Shown: positions 36,206 to 45,343, numbered from the stretch's first letter. The stretch is DNA of 64,000 nt from CAWFKS01 sp963816435 (GCA_963816435.1 CAWFKS010000007.1:124001-188000); one strand, 5' to 3'. A program made the numbers and translations. The notes: a model not told the origin generated them from the sequence alone.

Positions 36206-37498
36206 CTAGCTGAAGAGGAGATTCGGCAGGAACAGCGTGATCGCCGGCACCAGCCCGATCAGACAGACCCTGAAAACATCGGCGACAACGAAAGGCAGAA
36301 TGCCGCGAATGATCGTCGCAAGTGTCACGTCTGGAAGGATCGACCGCAGGATGAACAGGTTCATGCCGATCGGCGGGGTTATCAGACCGAGCTCGACGAG
36401 CATCACCACCAGGATGCCAAACCAGACCGGGTCGAAACCGAGGCCGGTGACGATCGGAAAGAACATCGGAAGCGTCAGCAACATCATCGCTAGGCTGTCG
36501 AGGACGCAGCCGAGGATGATGTAGATGATGACGATCACCAGGATGACCATGAACGGCGAGAGGCCGCTGTCGCTGACGAGGCGCAGGACAGCGCCGTGAG
36601 CGCCGGTGAAATTGACGAATTCCGCGAAGATCGTTGCGCCAATGATCAGCGCGAAGAGGACAGCGGTGGTCCGCACGGTGTCCTTGAATATCGCCAGCAA
36701 GGTCGACAGGGGGAGACGCCGGCCGAGCGCGAAGAGGAGAGCACCGAACGCCCCAATGCCGCCCGCCTCGGTGGCGGTGAACCAGCCTCCATAGATGCCG
36801 CCCAGAACCAGCAGGAACAACACGGCGACCGACCAGACGTTCTTGATCGCATCGAGCTTTTCGGCGGTCGTCGACTTCTGGGCAAGCGGAGCCGACTCAG
36901 GATTGCGCGCCACGGTCCAGCGCACGGCAAGCGAGTAACCCACGACGCCGATGAGGCCGGGTATGAGCCCGGCGGCGAACAGCTTGCCGATATGGGTTTC
37001 GGTGGCGATGCCGTAGACCACCATGATGATGCTCGGCGGGATGAGAATTCCGAGTGTGCCCCCCGCGGCAACCGTCGCCGTGGCGAGGCTGTCCGAGTAG
37101 CCGTATTCGCGCATGGACGGGATCGAGACCCGCCCCATTGTGACGGCGGTGGCAACGCTCGACCCGCACACCGCTGCAAACCCGCCGCAGGAAATGATCG
37201 TTGCGATGGCCAGGCCGCCCTTGCGATGGCCGACGAAGACCTGGGCGGCGCGGTAGAGTTCACCTGCAATTCCCGCGCCGGCGATCAGGTTGCCCATCAG
37301 GATGAACAGCGGCACCACGGCGAGGCTGTAGGACATTGTCGAACTGACGGTCGTGATCGACATCATGCTCAGCGCAGGCGTGAAACCATTGAGCAGGGTG
37401 AAACCGACGAACCCGACGGCAGCGAGCGCGAGCGCGATCGGCACTCGCAGAAATATGAGCGCGAAGGCGCAGGCAAATCCGAGCAGCGCAGCAAGCAT
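36206..37498 (-). CDS. dctM: TRAP transporter large permease DctM
   Basis: 430-residue inner-membrane protein, about 12 helices. The start ALLGFACAFALIFLRVPIAL, PLFILMGNLIAGAGIAGELY, FAAVCGSSVATAVTMGRVSI and LVMLVELGLITPPIGMNLF are characteristic of DctM/SiaM large subunits that couple Na+ or H+ entry to organic-acid uptake. Its ATG overlaps the dctQ TAA by one base (TAATG), so the two are translationally coupled. Confidence 0.95.
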   Translation of the reverse strand: MLAALLGFACAFALIFLRVPIALALAAVGFVGFTLLNGFTPALSMMSITTVSSTMSYSLAVVPLFILMGNLIAGAGIAGELYRAAQVFVGHRKGGLAIATIISCGGFAAVCGSSVATAVTMGRVSIPSMREYGYSDSLATATVAAGGTLGILIPPSIIMVVYGIATETHIGKLFAAGLIPGLIGVVGYSLAVRWTVARNPESAPLAQKSTTAEKLDAIKNVWSVAVLFLLVLGGIYGGWFTATEAGGIGAFGALLFALGRRLPLSTLLAIFKDTVRTTAVLFALIIGATIFAEFVNFTGAHGAVLRLVSDSGLSPFMVILVIVIIYIILGCVLDSLAMMLLTLPMFFPIVTGLGFDPVWFGILVVMLVELGLITPPIGMNLFILRSILPDVTLATIIRGILPFVVADVFRVCLIGLVPAITLFLPNLLFS

Positions 37499-38007
37499 TA
37501 TTCGAGTCCCGAGGGTGTCTTTTCACCGGTCCGGTGAAGCTCTTCGGCCGAGACGAGGAAGGCGCTGACGGCGATGATCGCGAAGGCCGCGGCGGTCAGG
37601 CAGGAAAGAGCCGACATGAAGTAATAGGCGGGCGCGATGGGTATACGCAGATATGCCGTCACGTCCCCGTACTGCACCGACCTGCCGGCAAGCACCCACA
37701 ACCGCTGCCCTATCCCGGCAAAAACAAGCATGCCGATGATGCCGGAAAGGCACTGCTGCAGCCGACGGGCGGTGGTGCCCATGAGAAAATCGAACAGATC
37801 GATCGTGATGTGCTGCTGGCGGAACGCGATCTGCGGATAGATCAGGAAGGTCATTCCGACGAGCGCGAGTTCGGTCAGTTCGGTCGCGCCGGGCAGCGGA
37901 CGGTTAAGGATGTTCCGGCCGACAACATCTCCAAAGGTAAGAAGGCAGGTCAGGAACAGGAGAACACCGGCAACGACTGTGGTGACGTTTTCGATACATT
38001 TCAGCAT
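37498..38007 (-). CDS. dctQ: TRAP transporter small permease DctQ
   Basis: 169 residues with four hydrophobic helices; FGDVVGRNILNRPLPGATEL is the conserved loop of DctQ proteins. It follows the second dctP by 30 bp and overlaps dctM. Together with DctM it forms the membrane part used by one or both DctP receptors of this region. Confidence 0.93.
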   Translation of the reverse strand: MLKCIENVTTVVAGVLLFLTCLLTFGDVVGRNILNRPLPGATELTELALVGMTFLIYPQIAFRQQHITIDLFDFLMGTTARRLQQCLSGIIGMLVFAGIGQRLWVLAGRSVQYGDVTAYLRIPIAPAYYFMSALSCLTAAAFAIIAVSAFLVSAEELHRTGEKTPSGLE

Positions 38008-38037
38008 AGCCGGTGTCTAACTCCCATACCTCGCTTC

Positions 38038-39096
38038 TTATTTTGCGGCGGCTTCCGCCTTGTTCAGCTCTGCGCGGAACTGGTCGAGCACCGCCTGCGG
38101 ATCTTCCATGCCTGCTGCCTTCGCCTTGTCGATCCATTCTTGGTCGACCGGCTTCAGACGCTCGGTGAGTTCGGCCGTAAGTTGCGGGCTCATTTCCATG
38201 ATACGGTCCGGATCTTCGTCACGCTTTTTGGCAATGGCTTCCGCTTCTTTCGCGCCGAACAGTTCACCTGCGGCCTTTGCCATCTTGGCGCCGGCCAGGT
38301 CCATGATCGCCTGACGGTCCTTTTCGTCGATCGAGTTCCACTTGTTCTCGTTGACGAGGAGCGCCATCACCGACTGGCCAAGGCCGCCCGGAACGAGTGT
38401 GAAGTTGTTCAGAATGTCGGCGGTCTTGAAATCATAGTTGGTGCTGATCGGGAAGAACGAGCCGTCGACGATACCGCTCGACGCCAGTTCGTAGATCTCG
38501 GAAACGGGCTTCTGGACCGGCACTGCGCCGACCTGTTCCATGATCGAGACTGCCGTTGAGCTGGGCGCTCGAAGCTTCTGGCCCTTGAAGTCGTCAAGCG
38601 ACTTTATGAGGCCCTTGCTGGAAACCACTTCGGTCGGGATCGTGGACCAGAGAGAGACCACATGCGTGCCCGCAAAGGGGTTCAGCGGCTCGATGTGTTC
38701 CGCATAAATATCGTAGAATGTCGGAGCCACGACCGCCGTCTCGCTGGAAAGAAGAGGCAGTTCGCCGAGTTCCATCAGTTCAAATCGGCCGGGCGTATAA
38801 CCGGGAAGAACGAGGCTCATGTCGGCAAGGCCGTCATGCACGGCATCGAACTGGGACGCGGCCGAACCGACGGCCTTGGGCAGCCACTCGAACCTGACAC
38901 GGCCCTCGGTGACTTTTTCAACTTCGGCCATGAAGGGGCGGAGCACCGCATCGTTGAGCGGATACGCCGCGGGCAGCCAGGGCGAATAGCGCAGGACTGC
39001 GTCCGCCGACGCGGCGTGCATGCCGCCGGCAAAAGCCGCGCTGAAGCCGATCGCCGCAACTCCTGTTTTGAATGCTTTCCAAGTCATCAGCGACAT
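38038..39096 (-). CDS. dctP: TRAP transporter solute-binding protein DctP (copy 2)
   Basis: 352-residue periplasmic receptor; signal peptide about 1-30 (ends MHAASADA). Shares YSPWLPA, EVEKVTEGRV, LPKAVGS, DGLADM, PGYTPGRF and VQKPVSEIYELASSGIVDG with copy 1 at 26.6 kb, so the two are paralogues. First gene of the complete dctPQM unit. ATG at 39096 has GGAGG 6 nt upstream. Ligand probably an organic acid. Confidence 0.93.
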   Translation of the reverse strand: MSLMTWKAFKTGVAAIGFSAAFAGGMHAASADAVLRYSPWLPAAYPLNDAVLRPFMAEVEKVTEGRVRFEWLPKAVGSAASQFDAVHDGLADMSLVLPGYTPGRFELMELGELPLLSSETAVVAPTFYDIYAEHIEPLNPFAGTHVVSLWSTIPTEVVSSKGLIKSLDDFKGQKLRAPSSTAVSIMEQVGAVPVQKPVSEIYELASSGIVDGSFFPISTNYDFKTADILNNFTLVPGGLGQSVMALLVNENKWNSIDEKDRQAIMDLAGAKMAKAAGELFGAKEAEAIAKKRDEDPDRIMEMSPQLTAELTERLKPVDQEWIDKAKAAGMEDPQAVLDQFRAELNKAEAAAK

Positions 39097-39174
39097 AACA
39101 TTCCTCCCGTTTGCCGCGACCGGGAACCCGGTCAATCCGAGGCGCTGACGGATTAGACTACGCGCCTAATTACC

Positions 39175-39224
39175 CGTTAGCATACCTCGCTAACGATGAG
39201 GAAGCAATACGTTCTCGTGAGTAG
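39175..39224. promoter_or_regulatory. dctPQM upstream region: dyad and operator-like site f
   Basis: CGTTAGC and GCTAACG form a perfect 7-bp dyad with a 7-bp spacer at 39175-39195. At 39211-39224 the sequence GTTCTCGTGAGTAG resembles the right half of the catabolic operator family and is nearly the same as the site in front of tetR. Both are 80-130 bp before dctP copy 2. The IS5-type insertion begins not far to the right and may have separated or reshaped the promoter. Confidence 0.45.
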
Positions 39225-39381
39225 CTTCCTATCCAGATGGACGCCTCTATTTACCGGCGTCGGCTAGGTGAGCGGGCAACAGTGATCCGCACGACACCGG
39301 GATGGCGATCCTGGCGCGGGGAATTTGCCTTTCAGGGCGGGCAATTTGACCGATATCGCGCAGCGTCGGTGGCGTGCGCCA

Positions 39382-39809
39382 TCATGCGGGCGCAGTTCGC
39401 CCCTGGTGCCAGACATAGCGGGTGAGATTATAGGCGAGATTGGCCATGCCGATCTTGGTGCGGGCCCGGGCGATGCCGATGGTGCGCACGAAGAGGCCCA
39501 TGCGCGATTTCTGCTGCGCGAAGACGTGTTCGACGAAGGCCCGGATCTTCGACCGGCGGCCGTTGGCGCGCGCAGTCGCCTCACTCATCGGCCGACCCTT
39601 CGGCTTCCTGTGATGGATGTCTGAGAAGTAGCCGTGCTTCTCCAGCCACGCCTCGTTCTTCTTCGAGCGATAGGCGGTGTCGGCCCAGACCGTGGAACCG
39701 GTGTTCCCGCGATTGAGCACATTGCGGAGTTGGGCGCCGTCATAGGCTGACGCGCTCGTGACGGTCCAGCCGCGGATGAAGCCGTGACGGCGATCGATCG
39801 AGGCGTGTT
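39382..39809 (-). pseudogene. IS5-family transposase, C-terminal half
   Basis: Contains the second catalytic Asp in STVWADTAYRSKKNEAW and the catalytic Glu in IRAFVEHVFAQQKSRMG, ending IGMANLAYNLTRYVWHQG. The reading begins at SIDRRHGFIRGW; upstream residues in the same frame come from the inserted IS1111-type element. Confidence 0.85.
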
Positions 39810-39883
39810 GGGGTGGACGGCCCCGCACGGCATCGATGTGCCAGAATGAGGTCGTTGAAGATCTCAAGCAAAGGAGACCGTCC

Positions 39884-40656
39884 GTGGAGCAGATTATTCG
39901 AATCGGTATGGACACGTCAAAGCACGTATTCCAGTTGCATGTTGTGAACGCGGCTGAAGAGCCGATCCTGCGCAAGAAGCTACGGCGCAAGGAGATGGTG
40001 GCGTTTTTCGAGAAGCTGCCGCCTACGGTAATTGCGATCGAGGCGTGCGGCGGATCTCATCACTGGGCGCGCCTGCTGCAGTCGTTCGGTCACGTGGTGA
40101 AGCTGCTTCCGCCGCAGTTTGTCAAACCGTACGTCAAGCGAGGCAAGAACGATGCGGCCGATGCCGAAGCACTGTGTGAGGCGATGAGCCGAGCGACGAT
40201 GCGGTTCGTGCCGGTAAAGGCAGTCGACAGCCAGGCGGCATTGATGCTGGCCGGCGTGCGTGACCGGCTGGTCCGCAATCGAATACAACTCGCCAATGCG
40301 ATCCGCGGCTATGCAGCCGAGTTCGGACTGACCGCCGCGAAGGGGATGAGCAAAATCGAACCGTTGCTCGATCGTATTGCGGCAGACGAGACGCTGCCGG
40401 GCTTGGCGCGCGAGCTTTTCGCTCTTCATGGTAAAGAATACGCGCAGTTGCAGGTGCAGCTGGAAAAGGTCGACGCCAAGCTGATGGCCTGGCATCCGGC
40501 CGATAAATGCAGTCGACGTCTGGCACAAATCCCCGGTGTCGGCCCGATTGGTGCGTCGCTGCTGGTAATGAAGACGCCGGCACCTGAGACTTTCCAATCG
40601 GCTCGGCACTTCGCCGCCTGGCTCGGCCTGACGCCAAAGGATCACTCCACTGCCGG
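39884..40656 (+). pseudogene. Element A transposase, N-terminal part (DEDD family)
   Basis: Starts GTG at 39884 after AAAGGAGA (MEQIIRIGMDTSKHVFQLHV). Has RuvC-like acidic residues in GMDTSK, IAIEACGGSHHWA and KRGKNDAADAEAL, and the second-domain IPGVGPIGASLL. The frame is cut at TPKDHSTAG by element B and resumes at 42212. Confidence 0.85.
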
Positions 40657-40821
40657 TGAACTGATGGGGTGGATGCCCCCTTCGCCCGGCGTCGTATGAT
40701 GCCGACCGCGCCGGTGTGGCGCAGCATGTCGAAGGAGGAGACCATGTCAGACGTGCATATTCTGGCGATCGACCTCGCCAAGCGAAGCTTCCAGGTTTGT
40801 GGCACCGATCGGGGCGGGGCG
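40657..40821 (+). repeat. 165-bp inverted duplicate of the 5' end of element B, left copy
   Basis: Identical, in opposite orientation, to 42047-42211. It contains the upstream region, GAAGGAGGAGACC ribosome-binding site and first about 26 codons (MSDVHILAIDLAKRSFQVCG) of the element B transposase. It ends abruptly before a second GTGGATGCCCCC motif at 40825-40836. Confidence 0.85.
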
Positions 40822-41110
40822 TGTGTGGATGCCCCCGACTTTGCAAAGGTTTCTTCCAACTTCTTCTGCAGCATGGCGCTTCTATCGGTCGTGTGTCAGG
40901 CCTCTGATCGCGGCCTGAGCCACGGGGCCGGTATGCAGTTCGAAGAACAGGGTCCACATCGGTTCAGAGAGCTTTATGCTCGAGCCCCGGGACTGGTTCT
41001 CCCCGTCCTGAACATTGAAGTTCTTGCCGCATAGGTCGTCAGTCGATCTCCTTGCCGGGGCCAGATGACCCCGAGGCGTTCGCCGATTTCCTCCGCCAGG
41101 AGGTGACCGC

Positions 41111-42124
41111 TCACGCCATCCTGTAATTCTGCTCCCTTGTCATGATCGCCCAGATGATCCGGGCCATCTTGTTCGCCAGGGCGACGGCCGCGACCATGCG
41201 AGGTTTGCGCCCTACGAGCTTCCCAAGCCAGTTGTCCGGCAACACGCCCTTTCGAACGATCCACCGGATCCGACTCATGGCGCCGACGATCAGCAGCTTG
41301 CGGATGTCCGTCTGTCCCATCTTGCTGACACCACCGAGCCGCGTCTTGCCGCCCGAGGATCGCTGCTTCGGCACGAGGCCCAACCAGGCGGCGAAGTTCC
41401 TGCCGCTGGAAAAGGTGCGCAGATCGGGCGCAAACGCCATCACCGCACCAGCCGTCACCGGTCCCACTCCCGGCACCGTGCACAGGCGCCGCATCTCGAC
41501 GTTCTCCCGCGTCGCGTCCCTCAGCCTGAGCGTCTGATCGTCGATCTTCGCCGTGAGCAGATCGATTTGATCGAGGTAAAGCTGGGCGATCTCCCTTACG
41601 GTATCGGGAACCTCGGTCGTCCCGTCCTCCAAGAGGGCCGTTGCCTGCTTGAGATGGGCGGGCCCTTGCGGAAAGACCAGTCCGAACTCGGCCAGGTGGC
41701 CCCGCAGCGCATTGATCAGCTGCGTGCGCTGACGCACGAAGCACTGGTGCGTCCGGAATGTTACGGCGCGCGCCTGATGCTCGGCGCTCTTCACCGCGAC
41801 ACAATGCATGTTCGGACGCAGCACAGCTTCGGCGATCGCCGCCGCGTCGGCCGCGTCGTTCTTCTGCCGCTTGACGAACGGCTTCACGTAGATTGGCGGG
41901 ACCAACCGGACGTCGTGTCCGCCGCGCTGCGCCAGACGACCCCAGTAGTGGCTGGTCGCACAGGCTTCCATCGCGACGATGCACGGCTCCTGCGCGTCCA
42001 GCATCTGCATCAGCTTCGCGCGCGACAGCGTTCGATTGAATAGAAACGCCCCGCCCCGATCGGTGCCACAAACCTGGAAGCTTCGCTTGGCGAGGTCGAT
42101 CGCCAGAATATGCACGTCTGACAT
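41111..42124 (-). CDS. IS110-family transposase of element B (intact)
   Basis: 337 residues with the DEDD (RuvC-like) domain (LAIDLAKRSFQVCG, IVAMEACATSHYWG, KRQKNDAADAAAIAEA) and the C-terminal domain VPGVGPVTAGAVMAFAPDL, NFAAWLGLVPKQRSSGGKTR. ATG at 42124 is preceded by GAAGGAGGAGACC; longer readings to 42199 are not needed. This is the only complete transposase of the nested cluster and could be active. Confidence 0.9.
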   Translation of the reverse strand: MSDVHILAIDLAKRSFQVCGTDRGGAFLFNRTLSRAKLMQMLDAQEPCIVAMEACATSHYWGRLAQRGGHDVRLVPPIYVKPFVKRQKNDAADAAAIAEAVLRPNMHCVAVKSAEHQARAVTFRTHQCFVRQRTQLINALRGHLAEFGLVFPQGPAHLKQATALLEDGTTEVPDTVREIAQLYLDQIDLLTAKIDDQTLRLRDATRENVEMRRLCTVPGVGPVTAGAVMAFAPDLRTFSSGRNFAAWLGLVPKQRSSGGKTRLGGVSKMGQTDIRKLLIVGAMSRIRWIVRKGVLPDNWLGKLVGRKPRMVAAVALANKMARIIWAIMTREQNYRMA

Positions 42125-42211
42125 GGTCTCCTCCTTCGACATGCTGCGCCACACCGGCGCGGTCGGCATCATACGACGCCGGGCGAAGGGGGCATCCACC
42201 CCATCAGTTCA
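42047..42211 (-). repeat. 165-bp inverted duplicate of the 5' end of element B, right copy
   Basis: Forms the true 5' end of element B, including its ribosome-binding site and transposase start. Perfectly inverted relative to 40657-40821. The inverted identity extends to 171 bp if the flanking TGCCGG/CCGGCA of element A is counted. Confidence 0.85.
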
Positions 42212-42483
42212 CCGGCAAGGTCAGGCTCGGCGTCATCACGCGAGCCGGCGACGAGGCCTTGCGCAGCGTTCTGGTGGTCGGGGCCACTGCCGTCATCCGG
42301 CATGCCCGAAGCGGACGAGGCGCCGTTTCGCCGTGGCTTGTTGATCTGATCAAGCGCAAACCGCCGAAACTTGCTGCCGTGGCTTTGGCCAACAAGATTG
42401 CCCGCATCGCTTGGAAGATGATGGTGACCGGTGAGCCCTATAGGAAAAATGCTACGACGCTTGCCTTGGCGCACGCCGCATGA
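42212..42483 (+). pseudogene. Element A transposase, C-terminal part
   Basis: Continues the reading broken at 40656: GKVRLGVITRAGDEALRSVL, AVALANKIARIAWKMM, then stop at 42481-42483. Joined to 39884-40656 it restores a normal IS1111-type transposase of about 345 residues. The following 42484-42757 is the non-coding end of element A. Confidence 0.85.
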
Positions 42484-42757
42484 AGATCAGACAGCCACGG
42501 GGAGCGCCGCTACCGTGCTGAGCTGAGGCCGGAACTTGCAAGAGAAGAGGCAGATGGTGTGATCGATCGATCCGAGACGCGAGACACTCCGAAAGATCAT
42601 CGGCCGCTACAGGCCGCCGGCGTGTTGGGAACTCGCGTTGCGGAAACCATCTTGGCCAGCGGTCATGTGCGACCGCGCCCACAGGCCGGACATATGATCG
42701 CAAGCGATCCGATCAAACAGCTTGCCAGCTTTCTTGCAAGGATGGGGCCGTCCACAT

Positions 42758-43366
42758 ATGATTCTTGTAGCCGAAGGCGGGAACGGCGATGTCGCGCTGC
42801 TGCTTCTTTCCGTCCTCCGCCGCCTTGGCCTTCGAGGACTTCACGGTCCAGCGAGCGTCCCGATCCTTCTGGCGCAACTTGGCTAGCTTGTTCTTCCACG
42901 CGTCCGGAATCTTGCCCGCCTTGATGGCGGCCTTTTCCGGGTGGGTGTTTCGCTGCTTGGGCGCCGAAACGATCGTCGCGTCCACGATCTGGCCGCCCAT
43001 CGCCAGATAACCGGCTTTGGTGAGGTGCTTGTCGAAGCGGGCAAACAAGTTCTCGACCGCGCGGGCCTGGGCCAGGTGCTCCCGAAACAGCCAGATCGTC
43101 TTGGCGTCCGGCACGTGATCGCCGAGCCCCAGCCCGAGGAAGCGCATGAACGACAACCGGTCCTGGATCTGGAACTCGGCCTGGTCGTCGGACAACCCGT
43201 AGAGCGCCTGCAGAACCATGATCTTGAACATCATCACCGGGTCGTAGGCCGGGCGACCGCCCTTCGCCCCATCGGACCGCTTCAGCGCCTTGGCCAGGGG
43301 CTTGCGGAAGACCTCCCATGGCACCAGCGCGTTCAGCTTCTCAAGCGGATCGCCGCGGACTGAAAG
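42758..43366 (-). pseudogene. IS5-family transposase, N-terminal half
   Basis: Reads SVRGDPLEKLNALVPWEVF, GGRPAYDPVMMFKIMVLQAL, DQAEFQIQDRLSFMRFLGLG and the first catalytic Asp in GGQIVDATIVSAPKQR, ending at GYKNH where element A is inserted. The usual first codons are missing; the sequence runs straight into the end of the CaiB gene. Confidence 0.85.
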
Positions 43367-43370
43367 GTAG

Positions 43371-44540
43371 CTAGGTGAGAGCCGTTTCCGGCGACAGTCC
43401 GAATTCCGCGAGAACCTCCTCGGTATGTTCGCCAAGCGCTGGCGGCAGGCGACCGATGGAGGCCGGGCTTTCGGAAAGATAGACCGGCGAGGCGGGAAAA
43501 CGCATGAGGCCCTCGGTCGGGTGATCGCGCATCTCCCAGAAGCCGGTCTGAACCAGATGCGGATCGTCGAGCAGATCCTCGAGTTCATTGACCATGGCGT
43601 GGGGAATGTCCGAGCCGTCCAGCAATGTGACCCATTCGTCGGTGGTCTTTAGCTCGAGGATGCGCGCGACCTCTCCCCAGATGAGACCCAGATTGGACTG
43701 GCGTCCTTTTTGCGTGGAAAATCGCGGGTCGGCCTTTAGGTCCTCGCGGCCGGTGATATCCAGGAAGCGTTTCCAGTTGGCATCATTGTAGGGAAGAAAG
43801 CAGATATACCCGTCGGCCGTGCGAAACGGCTTGCGCATACCGCCACGGACAGGCTCGTAGCCCATCCTTCCGACAGGCGGGTCGAATATCTGCCCACCAA
43901 GGTGCTCGGCCATGTTGAAAGCGACGATGGTCTCGAGCATCGGAACCGAGACCTGCTGCCCGCGGTCCGTTCGCTCGCGATGAAAGAGTGCCAGCGAGAT
44001 CGCGTAGGCGGCATGGACCGCGCTGATCTTGTCGGCAACGATCGAAGGTATGTAGCGCGGTTCGCCGGCGGCGATCTTCTGCAGCATCGCCAGACCCGAA
44101 AGCGCCTGAACGATGTCGTCGTAGGCAGCCTTTCCGGCATACGGGCCTTCGTCGGAGAAGCCCTTGAGGTGACAGTAAATCAGGCGGGGATTGAGCGGCG
44201 CGAGATCCTCGTAGGAAATGCCGAGGCGCTTCGTAGCCGAGAGGCGAATGGAATGCAGCACCACGTCGGCATGAATGACCATCTCTTTCAGGGCCGCCTT
44301 GCCAGCACCTGTCTTCAGGTCGAGGACAACGCTGCGCTTGTTGCGGTTGTTGGCGAGAAACAGCGCACCCATGCCCTCCGAACGGCGCGGGCCGATCGAG
44401 CGCGTGATGTCACCGCCGGGCGCCTCAATCTTGATGACATCTGCGCCCATGTCGCCCAGATATTGGCCGGTCATCGGGCCGAGAATTACCGAGGAAAGAT
44501 CAAGGACACGTATTCCGTTCAATGGGCCTTTGGCGTTCAT
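43371..44540 (-). CDS. CaiB/BaiF family CoA-transferase (copy 1)
   Basis: Class III CoA-transferase of 389 residues that moves CoA between carboxylic acids. Family starts with GIRVLDLSSVILGPMTGQYL and DMGADVIKIEAPGGD; AAYDDIVQALSGLA carries the Asp that forms the covalent acyl intermediate. ATG at 44540 has GGAGGAG upstream. It follows the TetR gene by 62 bp and ends 5 bp before the IS5 fragment, so its C-terminus appears to be just spared. Confidence 0.9.
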   Translation of the reverse strand: MNAKGPLNGIRVLDLSSVILGPMTGQYLGDMGADVIKIEAPGGDITRSIGPRRSEGMGALFLANNRNKRSVVLDLKTGAGKAALKEMVIHADVVLHSIRLSATKRLGISYEDLAPLNPRLIYCHLKGFSDEGPYAGKAAYDDIVQALSGLAMLQKIAAGEPRYIPSIVADKISAVHAAYAISLALFHRERTDRGQQVSVPMLETIVAFNMAEHLGGQIFDPPVGRMGYEPVRGGMRKPFRTADGYICFLPYNDANWKRFLDITGREDLKADPRFSTQKGRQSNLGLIWGEVARILELKTTDEWVTLLDGSDIPHAMVNELEDLLDDPHLVQTGFWEMRDHPTEGLMRFPASPVYLSESPASIGRLPPALGEHTEEVLAEFGLSPETALT

Positions 44541-44602
44541 CGTCTTTCGCTCCTCCAAATCGTCCGGAAGGCGGCAGTCCGGTTTACGCCTAGGGTGCCG
44601 GT

Positions 44603-45219
44603 CTATTTCGCCTCGGCGTGCACCATCGCAAGCACCAGCCTGCTGATCTCGGCCGCCACTTCGGGCAGTTCCAGACGGCCCTGCGGCCGGTACCAGACAT
44701 AAGCCCAACTCACCATTCCGCCGATCGCAAGCGCCGCCATGTGCGGGTCGGGGACGCGGAACTCGCCTGCCTCGTCGCCCTCCTTTAGCAGGGTCGTCAG
44801 CTTGTTGTCGAAGTCCCTGCGCATGTCGTTGATCTTGTCGAACTCAGTGGGCTGGAGGTTCTTCTCCTCGCGCGAGAATATCGCGATGTATTTCTGGCTC
44901 TCCAGGACGGCCGTCACGAAACGCTTGATCAGGACATTGAGCTTTTCTCTGGGCGAAACCTCCATCGGCAATACGCTGTTGATCGCATCGAGCGAGGAGG
45001 CGATGCCCCGCGAGCAGATCTCGGCGAGTAATTCCGCCTTCGAACTGAAATGGGCGTAGATGAAAGGTTTGGTAACGCCAAGATATTCGGCGACCGCGTC
45101 AAGCGTCGTGTTCTCGTACCGTTCTCGTAGAAAAGCTCGACTGCAGCCGCCACAATGCGGGCCCGTTTGAGCGCCAACACCTCATCTCGGATTCCAGGTT
45201 GTACGGGAGCGGCCACCAT
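44603..45219 (-). pseudogene. TetR-family regulator, frameshift inside the DNA-binding domain
   Basis: N-terminal reading LALKRARIVAAAVELFYENG is followed by nonsense in the same frame. After one missing base near 45118 it becomes YENTTLDAVAEYLGVTKPFI, YAHFSSKAELLAEICSRG and continues through a TetR_C ligand domain to 44603. Corrected length is about 205 residues. The break falls just before the recognition helix, so the product as written cannot bind DNA. It is the only regulator inside the catabolic region and the best candidate to read the shared 14-bp sites. Confidence 0.8.
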
Positions 45220-45230
45220 AAAATCAATTC

Positions 45231-45261
45231 CTTCCTGTGAGTAGGATTTTCTACCCTACTC
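45231..45261. promoter_or_regulatory. Operator-like site e and dyad in front of tetR
   Basis: CTTCCTGTGAGTAG (45231-45244) matches 10 of 14 positions of site a and lies 12 bp before the tetR start, the usual place for autorepression. It overlaps a larger dyad GAGTAGG-N9-CCTACTC (45239-45261). Confidence 0.5.
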
Positions 45262-45343
45262 GCCCGCAGGATCCTTTGCCAGAACCATTCGAGCTTTTAT
45301 TTCGCAACTCGTCGATTTTCAGAATAAATTGTTTCACCAGCCT

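Larger units (their letters stand above)
40822..42211 (-). mobile_element. IS110-family element B inserted into element A
   Basis: Carries an intact transposase and 12-bp inverted motifs GTGGATGCCCCC at 40825-40836 and, inverted, at 42188-42199, which look like its subterminal repeats. Right end joins element A at CCGG (42212-42215). On the left it is preceded by the inverted 165-bp head-end duplicate rather than directly by element A. Region 40837-41110 is its non-coding 3' end. Confidence 0.7.
39810..42757 (+). mobile_element. IS110-family (IS1111 subgroup) element A inserted into the IS5 transposase
   Basis: Subterminal inverted repeats TGGACGGCCCC (39814-39824) and GGGGCCGTCCA (42744-42754) bound the element, as is typical of IS1111-type members. 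Its transposase is on the plus strand and is itself interrupted by element B at 40657-42211, a site where CCGG is present on both sides. Without B the element would be about 1.39 kb. Confidence 0.75.
39382..43366 (-). mobile_element. IS5-family element, split by a 2.95-kb insertion and truncated at its 5' end
   Basis: The N-terminal half of a DDE transposase lies at 42758-43366 and the C-terminal half at 39382-39809, both minus strand. They join in frame (GYKNH to SIDRRHGF) once the inserted DNA is removed. The upstream copy end abuts the stop codon of the CaiB gene within 5 bp, and about ten N-terminal codons expected for the family are missing. Terminal inverted repeats could not be identified. 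Confidence 0.78.

Noticed and set aside
43366..43588. N-terminal extension of the IS5 transposase into the CaiB gene
   Set aside because: The extra residues are the shadow of the CaiB C-terminus; no IS5-family protein starts this way.
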